NCBI GenBank assembly: GCA_902491395.1
Contig: CABUHO010000009.1
Coordinates: 1 to 64,000 of the forward strand
Length of the DNA stretch: 64,000 nt
Source of the DNA: an uncultured Collinsella sp.
Lineage (GTDB): Bacteria > Actinomycetota > Coriobacteriia > Coriobacteriales > Coriobacteriaceae
Direction of reading: 5' to 3'
The stretch's first letter is position 1, and each line of letters opens with the position of its first letter. The position numbers and the translations under genes are program-made. Under the pieces are notes generated by a model. It did not search any database and was not told where the DNA came from. It was given only the letters and a program-made list of their open reading frames with translations. Below are positions 16,198-25,373 of the stretch, one piece after another.

Positions 16198-17067
16198 ATG
16201 AAAAGACCTCGCCGCTCGGTTGCCATATCGTTGTTTGGTGCGCTTGCGGTAGCGTGTGCCTTTGTCGTAGCGATAGCCGGCTGTTCCGGGTCGAATGACG
16301 GAGCCTCGACGTCTGCATTAGAAGAACTGGACGCCTCGCAAGTCAAAGACGACGACCTTAAGACGCTCAACGTCGGAAGCGACCTCTATCCACCGTTTGT
16401 GTATACCGATGAGTACGGCGATATCGGTGGCCTGGATGTCGAGATATTGACCGAGGCTTTGGCCCGCATTGGTTACAAGCAAAAATACCAGCTGATCGAC
16501 TGGGAAAAGAAGAAAGAGCTGCTGGCGAGCGGCGAGCTCGATTGTGTCATGGGTAGCTTTAGTATGACGGGTCGCGAAAGCGAGTATCGCTGGGCCGGTC
16601 CGTACCTTGCGAGCCGCCAGGTGGTCGCGGTCAATCCCGAAAGCGACATCTACACGCTCGCCGATCTTGAGGGCAGGGTCGTGGGGGTGCAGTCCACCAC
16701 CAAGCCCGAGGGCATTTTGCTCAACCGTACCAATGAAAAGGTTCTGCAAATCAAGGAGCTCTACAGCTTCTCGGACCGCTCATACCTGAATCCGGCGCTC
16801 GTCGAGGGCCTGGTCGACGCTATCGCCGCACATGAGTCCTCGCTGCTCACCTATGAAAAAGACTATGGCGTGACGTATCGCATTCTGAACGAGCCGCTGC
16901 TGGAGGTTGGTTTGGGCACCGCTTTCGATATCAACGACACGCGCGGTATCGACGTTAAACTCACCCATGCCTACCAAGAAATGCTTGCCGATGGCACCAT
17001 GGAACGCCTGGTGTCAAAGTACTTTGATGACCCCTCACCATTTTTGAATATGGAGGGCCTGTCGTGA
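16198..17067 (+). CDS. Extracellular solute-binding lipoprotein, family 3
   Basis: A 289-residue protein with a lipoprotein signal (Arg/Lys-rich start, hydrophobic run, AIAGC lipobox with Cys near residue 29), then an SBP_bac_3 domain: LYPPFVYTDEYGDIGGLDVE, MTGRESEYRWAGPY, VVGVQSTTKPE. This family binds amino acids outside the cell. No ABC permease is nearby. Instead the gene overlaps the start of a sensor kinase gene by four bases (GTGA), which suggests that this lipoprotein is the ligand-sensing partner of that kinase. ATG 16198 has GGAG upstream. The neighbouring kinase at 19848 has such domains fused in the same chain, which supports this reading. Confidence 0.87.
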   Translation: MKRPRRSVAISLFGALAVACAFVVAIAGCSGSNDGASTSALEELDASQVKDDDLKTLNVGSDLYPPFVYTDEYGDIGGLDVEILTEALARIGYKQKYQLIDWEKKKELLASGELDCVMGSFSMTGRESEYRWAGPYLASRQVVAVNPESDIYTLADLEGRVVGVQSTTKPEGILLNRTNEKVLQIKELYSFSDRSYLNPALVEGLVDAIAAHESSLLTYEKDYGVTYRILNEPLLEVGLGTAFDINDTRGIDVKLTHAYQEMLADGTMERLVSKYFDDPSPFLNMEGLS

Positions 17068-19256
17068 TCGATGCGCCCGACTACACCGCTCAGGAGCAGG
17101 GCAATCATTCGACCTGGGTATGGCTCCTTGCCGCCCTGGTGGGGGTAGCGCTCTCGGCTGTTGCCGGCATGATGAGCTACGGTTACACGACGGCCCAGGC
17201 CGAGCAGCGCTTTGCCGACGTTGTCGATTACGTGGCGACGCAGAGCCTTTCCTACGATGCGTTTAACAGCGCCTATGCGACCAAAAACCTGATTCGCGTG
17301 ATGGAGATTGCCGGAGAGGTGGCGCGCGATATAAAGCGCGACGGCTTGGTGGATAACGCCGCGCTGGAGCAATATGCTGACCAGTTCAACGTGAGCGCAC
17401 TGATCGTGACGGACGCATCGGGCAACTTGATGTCCGAGTCCTCGACGGATGACGTGGGCTACGAATCGCTTGCTACGTATCTCAAAGAAGCGCCCGTGCT
17501 GGAGGTGGCAACCCATCCGCTTAAGTCCTATACCGATCGCATCACGCTTGCGGATGATTCGGTCGCAGACATTGGCTGCGTAACCCGGCAGGATGGCGAG
17601 GGTATCGTTATCGCGGTAAGGCATCAGAGCGCGAAGGCAGTTGCAAGCAATACACTCAAACTGCAGAGCCTGCTCGAAGGCTATGAAACCATCGATAGCG
17701 GCAATATCGTGATCGAAAACGATGGCAAGGTCGTTGCGACCAATGCCGTCGAACCCACCGTATTGGGCGTGTTCGACCTGCCCGCGACGGACGCCATTAT
17801 TGTCGACGAAATTAAGGATCGATGCCTGCCCGGCAAAGTCCGACTGGTCAACGTCAACGGCGAGTGGTATTTGGGCACATACGGCAAAGCGCAAAAATTC
17901 TACGTGTACACCTATGCCTCGGCGCAGCGCTACTTTGAGGTCGTCGCGGCTGTCGCTGCCGGCGTGCTGGTGCTCTACAGCGGTGTTGTAGCCACTGTTG
18001 TGATGGTGCGTCGCCGCGCTGATCGTCGACGTTTGACGGACTTGCTGCAGCAGGAGCGCGACTATGGCGACAAGCTGGCAAAGGCGGCGCGTGAGGCCTC
18101 GTCTGCCAACTCGGCAAAGACGGAGTTCCTGCGTCGCATGAGCCACGATCTGCGCACGCCCATCAACGGCATCCGCGGTATGGTTGAGGTTGGCGATGCC
18201 AATGCGGACGATCTGCAAAAGCAGACCGAGTGTCGTTCAAAGATCTGGACGGCATCGGGACTGCTGCTCGACCTTGCGAATGAGGCGCTCGATATGAGTC
18301 GCCTGGAGAGCGGGCAGGTCGACCTGGAGCTTGTTCCTACAAATTTGGTGACCCTCAACCACGAGGTGCGCGATATTCTGGAGCGCCAGGCCGAGGAGCG
18401 CCTGGTGACAATTATCTGCGATCAGCAGACGCTTAATCATCCCTATGCGCGGGTGAGCGTGACGCACCTCAAACGCTTGTTGCTCAATATTGCCGGCAAT
18501 GCCGTCAAGTACAATCGCCGGGGCGGCTATGTTCGCCTGGTGTGCCGCGAGGTGGAGCCAGCGGATGGCGTTCCTGTCTATGAATACACGATTGCCGATA
18601 ACGGTATTGGCATGAGCGAGGAGTTTCAACAGCACCTCTACGAGCCGTTTTGTCGCGAGGAGCAGCAGGTGGAAGGCGCTTCATCGGGAACTGGCCTGGG
18701 TGCGCCTATTGCTAAACAGTTGGTCGAGCTTATGGGCGGAACCATGAGCTTTTCGAGCATTTTGGGGCAGGGGACGACGTTTACCATCCGTCTGCCGTTT
18801 GAGAAGTGCACGCGCTCCGAGATTCCTCAGGCTGTGCGCGTGGACGCGGGCGACGGCGATGCGCTCCAGGGCTTGCGCGTTTTGCTCGTAGAGGATAACG
18901 ACCTGAATGCCGAGATTGCACAGTTTACGCTCGCCCGTGCCGGTGCCGTCGTGACGCATGCTAAGGATGGTGAGTCTGCCGTCGAGATGTTTGCCGCGAG
19001 CGCGCCGCACGAGTACGACGTGGTGTTGATGGATATCATGATGCCCGGTATCGATGGCCTTGAGGCCACGCGTCGGATTCGAGCGCTCGATCGCGAGGAT
19101 GCCGCGACCACGCCGATTATCGCCGTGAGCGCCAACGCCTTTGCCGACGATCGCAGGCTTTCGCGTGAGGCGGGCATGAACGCGCACCTGAGCAAGCCTG
19201 TGAGTTCGCAGGAGCTCGTTGAGGCGCTTGCGCACATAGCCGCCGACGCTTCATAA
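17064..19256 (+). CDS. Hybrid sensor histidine kinase/response regulator
   Basis: A 730-residue membrane protein. A helix near 18-38, an extracytoplasmic sensor region (to about 290), a second helix near 293-317, then HisKA with the H-box MSHDLRTPINGI, a HATPase with N-box NIAGNAVKYN and G-boxes ADNGIGM and GTGLGAPIAKQL, and a C-terminal receiver with LLVEDND, phospho-Asp in VLMDIMMPGIDG and a later Lys in LSKPVS. No output domain follows, so phosphate probably moves to another protein. It starts with GTG, overlapping the stop of the solute-binding lipoprotein gene. The signal is probably an amino-acid-like ligand presented by that lipoprotein. Confidence 0.9.
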   Translation: MIDAPDYTAQEQGNHSTWVWLLAALVGVALSAVAGMMSYGYTTAQAEQRFADVVDYVATQSLSYDAFNSAYATKNLIRVMEIAGEVARDIKRDGLVDNAALEQYADQFNVSALIVTDASGNLMSESSTDDVGYESLATYLKEAPVLEVATHPLKSYTDRITLADDSVADIGCVTRQDGEGIVIAVRHQSAKAVASNTLKLQSLLEGYETIDSGNIVIENDGKVVATNAVEPTVLGVFDLPATDAIIVDEIKDRCLPGKVRLVNVNGEWYLGTYGKAQKFYVYTYASAQRYFEVVAAVAAGVLVLYSGVVATVVMVRRRADRRRLTDLLQQERDYGDKLAKAAREASSANSAKTEFLRRMSHDLRTPINGIRGMVEVGDANADDLQKQTECRSKIWTASGLLLDLANEALDMSRLESGQVDLELVPTNLVTLNHEVRDILERQAEERLVTIICDQQTLNHPYARVSVTHLKRLLLNIAGNAVKYNRRGGYVRLVCREVEPADGVPVYEYTIADNGIGMSEEFQQHLYEPFCREEQQVEGASSGTGLGAPIAKQLVELMGGTMSFSSILGQGTTFTIRLPFEKCTRSEIPQAVRVDAGDGDALQGLRVLLVEDNDLNAEIAQFTLARAGAVVTHAKDGESAVEMFAASAPHEYDVVLMDIMMPGIDGLEATRRIRALDREDAATTPIIAVSANAFADDRRLSREAGMNAHLSKPVSSQELVEALAHIAADAS

Positions 19257-19258
19257 GC

Positions 19259-19298
19259 ATATGGCCCGGTTCCAAGGTGGGTTGGAACCGGGCCATAT
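19259..19298. terminator. Bidirectional hairpin terminator
   Basis: A perfect 17-bp inverted repeat (19259-19275 with 19282-19298) with a 6-base loop, between the convergent kinase and flavin-protein genes. The outer ATAT pairs end in short AT-rich flanks. Confidence 0.7.
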
Positions 19299-19325
19299 TG
19301 CTATTGATGAGGCTTGCTGAGGGGC

Positions 19326-19805
19326 TTACTTTTCGTGAATCTGCTTACCGCAGAGATGCTCAATCGTAATCTCGTAGAGTTGGACGCCCTTGATGTCTTT
19401 GGCGATTTCCTCCTCGACTTCTTCGGCGGAAGGGTAGTACTTAAGCGCGAGCTGGCGGACTTTGTCCTCGATAAACGCGGGCGCTTCATCTACTAGGCGA
19501 CAACGACCAAAGACAACGGTACTCATAACGTAGGGAGCCCAGTCGCCGTCCTTGTACCACTCGTTGCCGTAAACGGTAAAGCAGATTTTGTCATCGCGCT
19601 TGAGTGCGTCGACCTTGTGGCCAGCCTTGGCGCCATGGAAATAAATCTTGTCGTGCTCGGCGTCGAAGAAGTAGTTGACGGGAATGGCGTACGGGTAGCC
19701 ATCGTCGCCGTTGACGGCAAAGACGCCGCGCTTGCAGGTGGCGAGCAACTCGCGCGCTTCCTCGTCGGTGATGGCGCGTTTCTTTCGACGTAAGGGCCTA
19801 AACAT
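19326..19805 (-). CDS. Pyridoxamine 5'-phosphate oxidase-like FMN protein
   Basis: A 159-residue split-barrel flavoprotein: ITDEEARELLATCKRGVFAV, GYPYAIPVNYFFD, IYFHGAKAGHKVDAL and VCFTVYG-like KICFTVYGNEW are the usual NimA/PNPOx-family blocks. Members bind FMN or F420 and reduce nitroimidazoles or other small compounds. ATG 19805 follows AAAGGAAA. It ends 21 bases from the terminator and begins 42 bases downstream of the kinase gene on the same strand, so the two may be cotranscribed. Substrate unknown. Confidence 0.85.
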   Translation of the reverse strand: MFRPLRRKKRAITDEEARELLATCKRGVFAVNGDDGYPYAIPVNYFFDAEHDKIYFHGAKAGHKVDALKRDDKICFTVYGNEWYKDGDWAPYVMSTVVFGRCRLVDEAPAFIEDKVRQLALKYYPSAEEVEEEIAKDIKGVQLYEITIEHLCGKQIHEK

Positions 19806-19847
19806 CGTTGGTTTCCTTTCTGGCCGTGCATGGTGGTTGAGCACAAA

Positions 19848-22652
19848 CTATAGCGAAACGGATCCGTATTTCTTGATGCGGGCGAGCATGTTTTTGAGCT
19901 TGTTAAAGTCGAGCGGCTTGGGCAGGTGAGCGTTCATGCCGGCATCGTGTGCCGCCTGGGCATCCTCGGCAAAGGCGTTGGCGGTGAGCGCGATGATGGG
20001 GATATCGGCCGCATCGGCCTTCTCGCTCAGACGAATCGCGCGGGTTGCCTCGTAGCCGTCCATGCCCGGCATCATGATGTCCATTAGAATCGCATCGAAG
20101 CTACCCGCGGGACGGCCAACGTATAGGTTGACCGTTTCGTTGCCGTCGGCGGTGCGAGTTACGACGATGCCCTCGCTTTCGAGCAGAGCCTGGGCAATCT
20201 CGGCATTGAGCTCGTTATCTTCTGCCAAGAGGACGTTCATGCCGGCAAGCGAGCAGCTGTTTGCCTGGCCGTCCGCACGTTCTCTTGCCTGAGGGTTCTT
20301 GTCGATATCGAGCGGAATCTGGACGTTGAACGTACTCCCCACGCCAACCTCACTCGAAATCTCAATCGTGCCGCCCATCAGTTCAATAAGCGACTTGACG
20401 ATTGGCATGCCCATGCCGGTTCCCTGGAACTTGCTGCGCGCATCGTCACCTTCCTGGGCAAACGGCTCATAGATATGCTTTAAAAACTCGGGAGCCATGC
20501 CAATGCCGGTATCCGAAACGCTAAAGCAAAAGAGCGCGCGCCCATCATCGAGTGGCTTGGTCTGTGAGCTAAAGGTGACGGAGCCGCCGCGCTTGTTGTA
20601 CTTAATGCTGTTGTCTAGCAGGTTGATTATGATCCGTCGGATATGGGTGGGACTGCCGATCATGTATGGCCCCGTAGCGTACGGCAGGCTATTGTCCTGC
20701 ATTGTGATGCCGTTACCGGACGCGCGGAGCTTGCACAGCACCAGCGCATCGTCACAGAGCTCTTTGAGGTTAAAAGGAGCATGTTCCAGTGTTAGCTTGC
20801 GGTCTTCGATTTTGCCCATCTCGAGGATATCGTTGATCAGCGAGAGCAGGTGATTGGCGGCAACACGCGCCTTGGCGCGGCTTTCGCGGGCGACTTGCAT
20901 ATCGCCGTCTTTCAATTCCTCAATTTCGATAAGACCCAGGATGCCGTTGAGCGGCGTGCGGATGTCGTGACTCATGCGCGTGAGGAATGCTGTCTTAGCG
21001 GCGTTGGCGGCATCGGCTTTCTGCTGTTCTTTCTGCGCGCGGTGAAGCGACCAGACAAGGATGACGATGCCGGTGAGCAAAATGCAGATGACGACTGCCG
21101 AAATGACGATGCGGTTGCGGTAGAGAAGTCGGAACGCATCCGATTCTTGCGCCGAGTACGATGTGGGGGAATAACTGCTTGCAGAGAGCGATTCGCCGGC
21201 ATTGACGATGCCCTTATTGATAATTCCCAACAGCTCGGGCTTGCCGCGCGAAATCAAACACGATAGTTGCGCCGTGTTGGTGAGTTCCTGCGTTTCAAAA
21301 TCCTCGATGTCATAGGTGTCGCGGATGGTTTCCAAGCGCGTGCTGGGGACAATGATGCAACTTGCCTCCCCCTTATTGAGGGCTTTGAGCGCCTCGCCGC
21401 CATTTGGATATTCGGTTATCGTTGCGTCGGGGAAGAGGCTCTCGAGCTCAAGACGGTTGACGATCGCGCTCTGCGTGCAAGCGATTTTCTTAAGGTCGCG
21501 GTTCAGGTTATTGCTGCTGTGAATGGCGGTCAGGGAAACCGTTCCCATCGGGTTTGACTGCACGACCCCTTTCTGTTCGGCAAGCCAGTAGTCGCGAAAC
21601 AGAGGTAGGGCGACATCGATAGTTCCGTTGGAAAGGGCTTTGACCATTTGCTTGTTATTTGAGATCGCGACTGTTTTAACCGTAATGCCAAACTTGTCGC
21701 GCAACGTCGTTGCAAGCGAGGCGAGCGACCCTTCCATCTCGCCGTCGTCATTTTGCGTGCAGTAGGGAAGTTGGTTTTTAAGATAGCCAATCGTGATGGT
21801 GTTGCCGTTTGCTTTGAGCCAGGAGGTCTCGGTGCCGGTGAGCGATGATGAGCCGCTGTTTTGGGCCGAGTAGCTCGATTTGACTTCGTCGTTATAGCGC
21901 GGGTTGACGCGGGCGATTGCCGTCATGGCGGCATTGATGTCATTCATCAAATCGGGGCGGCTTTTGGGAACGGCAAAATAGTAGTCGCTCGAGCCTACGT
22001 AGAACATGGGCGAGGCATCGGGCGACGAAATGGTGTCGTTCATGATGACGGCGTCGACCTCGCCGTCTGCAAGCGCCTCAAAGAGGGCACTGCCGGTGTC
22101 GATTTCTTTATAGGTGCAGGTAACGCCTTCGTCGGCGAGCCACTGCTGGCCGACGATAGTTTGCATAACGCCAGAGTTGCAGCCGATGGTGAGGCCTTGG
22201 AGCGCTTGGGGGTCGCCCTTGGCCAGATCGTCGCGGTCGGGCCTGGCGTAGATGTAGTAGCGCTCGGTGCCCTCGGGGTTCGAGGAAAAGAGCAGCTTCT
22301 GCTCGCGCTCTGCTGAATACGAGATGTTGGGCATGAGGTCGATTTCGCCAGCCTCGAGCATGTCCATAAGCTCGGAGAAGGTGCCGCTAACGTATTCGTA
22401 TTGCCAGCCCTTTGTGTAATACGAGAGGGTCTGGAGGTACTCGTAGCCCCATCCCGAGAGGCGCTCGCCCGGCGCACCTTCCTGGAAGCCCTTGTTGTTG
22501 ACGAGCCAGCCAACGCGGACCGTCTTGGCCTGCTGGTCGGAGTCGGCGGCAAAGGCGGGGGCGGGCATGGCGGCGCTCAGTACGGCGAGTGCGGCCAGTG
22601 CGACGGCCAGGGTGCGATATAGGGTTAAGCGAAGGACGGCGGAAGGTTTCAC
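19848..22652 (-). CDS. Hybrid sensor kinase with two fused periplasmic solute-binding domains
   Basis: A 934-residue protein with a signal peptide, two tandem SBP_bac_3 domains (about 40-265 and 275-500), one membrane helix near 510-530, HisKA (MSHDIRTPLNGI), HATPase (N-box IIINLLDNSIKYN, G-box GTGMGMPIVKSL) and a receiver (LLAEDNELNAEIA, ILMDIMMPGMDG). The layout is like BvgS/EvgS kinases. GTG 22652 is favoured because AGGA lies six bases upstream; TTG 22658 touches AGGA. The C-terminal half closely resembles that of the kinase at 17064, with which it is convergent. In one system the sensor domain is a separate lipoprotein and in the other it is fused. Ligands unknown. Confidence 0.9.
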   Translation of the reverse strand: MKPSAVLRLTLYRTLAVALAALAVLSAAMPAPAFAADSDQQAKTVRVGWLVNNKGFQEGAPGERLSGWGYEYLQTLSYYTKGWQYEYVSGTFSELMDMLEAGEIDLMPNISYSAEREQKLLFSSNPEGTERYYIYARPDRDDLAKGDPQALQGLTIGCNSGVMQTIVGQQWLADEGVTCTYKEIDTGSALFEALADGEVDAVIMNDTISSPDASPMFYVGSSDYYFAVPKSRPDLMNDINAAMTAIARVNPRYNDEVKSSYSAQNSGSSSLTGTETSWLKANGNTITIGYLKNQLPYCTQNDDGEMEGSLASLATTLRDKFGITVKTVAISNNKQMVKALSNGTIDVALPLFRDYWLAEQKGVVQSNPMGTVSLTAIHSSNNLNRDLKKIACTQSAIVNRLELESLFPDATITEYPNGGEALKALNKGEASCIIVPSTRLETIRDTYDIEDFETQELTNTAQLSCLISRGKPELLGIINKGIVNAGESLSASSYSPTSYSAQESDAFRLLYRNRIVISAVVICILLTGIVILVWSLHRAQKEQQKADAANAAKTAFLTRMSHDIRTPLNGILGLIEIEELKDGDMQVARESRAKARVAANHLLSLINDILEMGKIEDRKLTLEHAPFNLKELCDDALVLCKLRASGNGITMQDNSLPYATGPYMIGSPTHIRRIIINLLDNSIKYNKRGGSVTFSSQTKPLDDGRALFCFSVSDTGIGMAPEFLKHIYEPFAQEGDDARSKFQGTGMGMPIVKSLIELMGGTIEISSEVGVGSTFNVQIPLDIDKNPQARERADGQANSCSLAGMNVLLAEDNELNAEIAQALLESEGIVVTRTADGNETVNLYVGRPAGSFDAILMDIMMPGMDGYEATRAIRLSEKADAADIPIIALTANAFAEDAQAAHDAGMNAHLPKPLDFNKLKNMLARIKKYGSVSL

Positions 22653-22751
22653 ATGCAATCCTATCGAGTCGAGACAATTTCACATAAGGATACCAGCTCA
22701 GCCCACCTGATCGGCAGCTGCACCGCAAAACGGTCCCGCCCGGCATCGGCG

Positions 22752-22811
22752 ACTAGTCATTGGGGACGTTCTTGTTTGACTAGTCATTTAAGAACGTCCC
22801 CAATGACTAGT
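22752..22811. repeat. Palindromic repeat family B, copy 3
   Basis: Perfect 22-bp arms, ACTAGTCATTGGGGACGTTCTT (split here for length: ACTAGTCATTGG then GGACGTTCTT), with a 16-base centre, 22752-22773 with 22790-22811. It lies between the divergent kinase and channel genes. Confidence 0.9.
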
Positions 22812-22879
22812 TCCGTTTGCGGGGGAGGCGTGGGACAATACCGAGCGAATGTGATTGGGCGTCTGGAAAAGGGGTCGCG

Positions 22880-23305
22880 ATGAACAAGTTGAGGACGCTT
22901 GCCGATGTGCTGCGACAGGCTGGCTTTGCGCGTATCACGGGCCTGTTTCTAATCTTTTACCTGTTGTGCTCGACGGCCGTCTGGCTGTCCGAGCCTACGA
23001 CCCTTACGTTTGGCGATGGCCTGTGGTTTAGCTTTGAGACCGTCTCGACGATCGGCTTTGGCGATATCCCGGCCGAGACGCCGGTTGCCCGCGCGATTAC
23101 CGTCATTTTGAGCGTCATCAGCATCTTCTACATCGCCATGCTCACGGGCGTGGCGGTGAACTACTGCAATACGCTTATCAAGATGCGTCAAAAGGACACC
23201 ATGGCGCGCTTTATGGACGATCTTGAGCATTTGGAAGAGCTCGATCGCGACGAGCTCGCCGACCTGTCGCGTCGTGTGCGCGAGTACCGTCGCCGGCAAC
23301 GCTAG
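22880..23305 (+). CDS. Small potassium channel protein, two-helix type
   Basis: A 141-residue membrane protein with two hydrophobic helices (about 18-36 and 76-100) flanking a pore loop with the filter-like TIGFGDI, the K+ channel signature with Phe in place of Tyr. The cytoplasmic tail is charged and helical (FMDDLEHLEELDRDELADL), so it may form a coiled coil in the tetramer. There is no RCK domain. ATG 22880 has AAGGGG eight bases before it. It is 36 bases upstream of the LOG gene and they are probably cotranscribed, although no functional link is known. Confidence 0.85.
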   Translation: MNKLRTLADVLRQAGFARITGLFLIFYLLCSTAVWLSEPTTLTFGDGLWFSFETVSTIGFGDIPAETPVARAITVILSVISIFYIAMLTGVAVNYCNTLIKMRQKDTMARFMDDLEHLEELDRDELADLSRRVREYRRRQR

Positions 23306-23341
23306 AACGGGCGCCGCGCGTCACGACGAGGGGGACTGAAT

Positions 23342-23875
23342 ATGAATATCACGGTATACCTGGGTGCCAGCGTCGGCAATGACCCGGCGTTTCTGCCTGC
23401 AGTGCGAGAGCTCGGCACGTGGATTGGCTCCAACGGCCACGTGCTGGTATACGGCGGCTCCAAGTCGGGCCTGATGGGCGCGCTTGCCGATAGCGTGCTC
23501 GATGCTGGCGGTCATGTGACGGGCGTGGAGCCGAGCTTTTTTATCGAGGCCGAGTTTCAACATGACGGTATTGATGACCTCATTGTGACGAGCGATATGG
23601 CCGAGCGCAAGGCCAAGATGATTGAGCTCGGTGACGCGTTCATCGCCTTTCCCGGTGGGACGGGTACGCTCGAGGAGATTGCCGAGGTCATGTCGGCCGT
23701 GTCGCTGGGGCATCTGAGCGCGCCGTGCATCCTGTATAACTTGGACGGCTACTACAACGACCTCAAGTCGCTGCTCGGGCACATGATTGATAAGGGGCTT
23801 TCGAGCCCGAGGCGCCAGCACGGCATCTACTTCGCCGACGATTTGTGCGAGATTGCCTCGATTATCAACGGATAA
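23342..23875 (+). CDS. LOG family protein (cytokinin riboside 5'-monophosphate phosphoribohydrolase-like)
   Basis: A 177-residue Rossmann-fold protein. YGGSKSGLMGALADSVLDAGG and PGGTGTLEEI are the two LOG signatures (the GGGxxGLMG and PGGxGTxxE motifs, with the first Gly pair altered to GGSKSG). LOG enzymes split nucleoside 5'-monophosphates into base and ribose 5-phosphate. In non-plant bacteria the physiological role is often nucleotide salvage. The start ATG 23342 has GAGGGGG seven bases before it. It is the second gene of a unit with the channel. Confidence 0.88.
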   Translation: MNITVYLGASVGNDPAFLPAVRELGTWIGSNGHVLVYGGSKSGLMGALADSVLDAGGHVTGVEPSFFIEAEFQHDGIDDLIVTSDMAERKAKMIELGDAFIAFPGGTGTLEEIAEVMSAVSLGHLSAPCILYNLDGYYNDLKSLLGHMIDKGLSSPRRQHGIYFADDLCEIASIING

Positions 23876-23929
23876 GTCTTGAGCCTGCTCCGCTATGACT
23901 CCCAATGGTGCCGTTTGCGGCGCAGATGG

Positions 23930-23961
23930 TTGACTCGTTCGGGCAACGCTCGCTCTACAAT
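23930..23961 (+). promoter_or_regulatory. Possible promoter of the ClC-type gene
   Basis: TTGACT at 23930-23935 and TACAAT at 23956-23961. The 20-base spacing is longer than the ideal 17, so this is a weak call; the TACAAT box alone is convincing. A 5' leader of about 33 bases would follow. Confidence 0.35.
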
Positions 23962-24000
23962 AAAACGTATCTTTGTTGATTTTGACCACGGGAGGTCCCG

Positions 24001-25290
24001 ATGGATAACCTTGCAAAACCCAAAAACCGTGCGCTGTTTTTAGTGAGCGTGGCCGTGACCGGTGCGTTTGCGGGCGCCGCGGTCTGGCTGTTTTTCTTTG
24101 CGATGGAGCACGGTATCGACTATCTATGGACCGAGATCCCTCATATGCTGGGCGTCGCTTCGCCCGAGCTCGCGAGCGGTCCGTTCGGTTTTTTGCCGTA
24201 CCCGTTTTTCGTCTGCCTGCTGGGCGGCCTGCTGATCGGCCTGTACGAAAAGATGACGGGCACCAAGACCGATGACCTCAACCAGGTGATGGCCAAGGTT
24301 AAGCAAGACGGTCGCTACCCGTACGACAACCTCGGCAAGCTTTCACTTGCGGCATTGCTGCCGCTGCTGTTTGGCGGAAGCATTGGACCGGAGGCCGGCC
24401 TGACCGGCGTTATCGCGGGTCTGTGCAGCTGGGTCGGCGACCGCATGCGTCGTTTTGGTGCCGAGTTTAGGGAACTCACGCTGCTGGGCACCCAGGCTGC
24501 CCTGACAGCGCTCTTTACCGCGCCCGTCTTTGGCTTTGTGGCACCGCTTGCCGGTAGCGCCGACGGCGACGAGGACCCCGCGTCCGACGAGATCACCATT
24601 AAGCTGCCCAAGGCGCAAAAGACCGTGGTCTACGGCATTGCAATTGCCGGCGGTCTGGGCACCTACCTGCTGCTTGACCAGCTTGTGGGCGGCGGCATGG
24701 GCATGCCCAGGTTCGAGTCCGCCGAGGTGGGCAACCTGGAGCTTGCCTGGCTTATCCCCCTGTCTCTCGTCGGTACGGTCTGTGGCTGGCTGTACTTTGT
24801 CTCCGAGCATGCAAGCGAGGCGCTGTCCCATGCAATAGGGGAGCGCCCCGTCGTCAAGGCCATGCTGGCTGGTCTGGCGCTCGCCATCTGCGGCACAGTT
24901 CTGCCTTATACCATGTTTGCCGGTGAGACCCAGGCCGACGTACTTATGGAGACCTACCTCACCATCCCCGCCGGTGTGCTCATCGCGACCGGTCTTGTCA
25001 AGGCCATGCTGACACCCGCCCTCATCAACATGGGCTGGCGTGGCGGCCATTTCTTCCCGGTTATCTTCTCGGGCGTGAGCATGGGCTACGGCCTTGCCAT
25101 CCTCATCGGCGCAGATCCGGTCTTTTGCGTCGCCGTCTGCACGGCATCGACGATGGGCGCCGTTATGCGCCAGCCCGTCATGGTCGTGGGCCTGCTGCTT
25201 ATGTGCTTCCCGCTCAAGGGCATTGTCTGCATGATCATCGCGGCCGTCATCGCCGCCGGCATTCCGCTGCCCAAGCCGCTGCGCAAGTAG
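24001..25290 (+). CDS. ClC-type chloride channel/antiporter family protein
   Basis: A 429-residue membrane protein with about ten hydrophobic segments. GGSIGPEAGLTG is the ClC-like motif in which the Glu normally gates or exchanges protons; the later segment GWRGGHFFPVIFSG matches the second anion-binding region. Members exchange Cl- or F- for protons or conduct anions. A charged loop (GSADGDEDPASDE) breaks the membrane part near residue 185. ATG 24001 has GGGAGG seven bases before it. Transported ion unproven. It ends before a strong bidirectional terminator. Confidence 0.85.
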   Translation: MDNLAKPKNRALFLVSVAVTGAFAGAAVWLFFFAMEHGIDYLWTEIPHMLGVASPELASGPFGFLPYPFFVCLLGGLLIGLYEKMTGTKTDDLNQVMAKVKQDGRYPYDNLGKLSLAALLPLLFGGSIGPEAGLTGVIAGLCSWVGDRMRRFGAEFRELTLLGTQAALTALFTAPVFGFVAPLAGSADGDEDPASDEITIKLPKAQKTVVYGIAIAGGLGTYLLLDQLVGGGMGMPRFESAEVGNLELAWLIPLSLVGTVCGWLYFVSEHASEALSHAIGERPVVKAMLAGLALAICGTVLPYTMFAGETQADVLMETYLTIPAGVLIATGLVKAMLTPALINMGWRGGHFFPVIFSGVSMGYGLAILIGADPVFCVAVCTASTMGAVMRQPVMVVGLLLMCFPLKGIVCMIIAAVIAAGIPLPKPLRK

Positions 25291-25330
25291 CGTATTGCGC
25301 TTTACGGTTGTTCAGAACTTGTTTTAAAGA

Positions 25331-25368
25331 AGCCGCGCGAGGCCGTTTGTTTACGGCCTCGCGCGGCT
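25331..25368. terminator. Bidirectional terminator
   Basis: A perfect 16-bp stem (25331-25346 with 25353-25368) with a 6-base loop, between the convergent ClC-type and methyltransferase genes. It is followed by ATTGTTT on the plus strand and TCTTTAAAA on the minus strand. Confidence 0.75.
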
Positions 25369-25373
25369 ATTGT

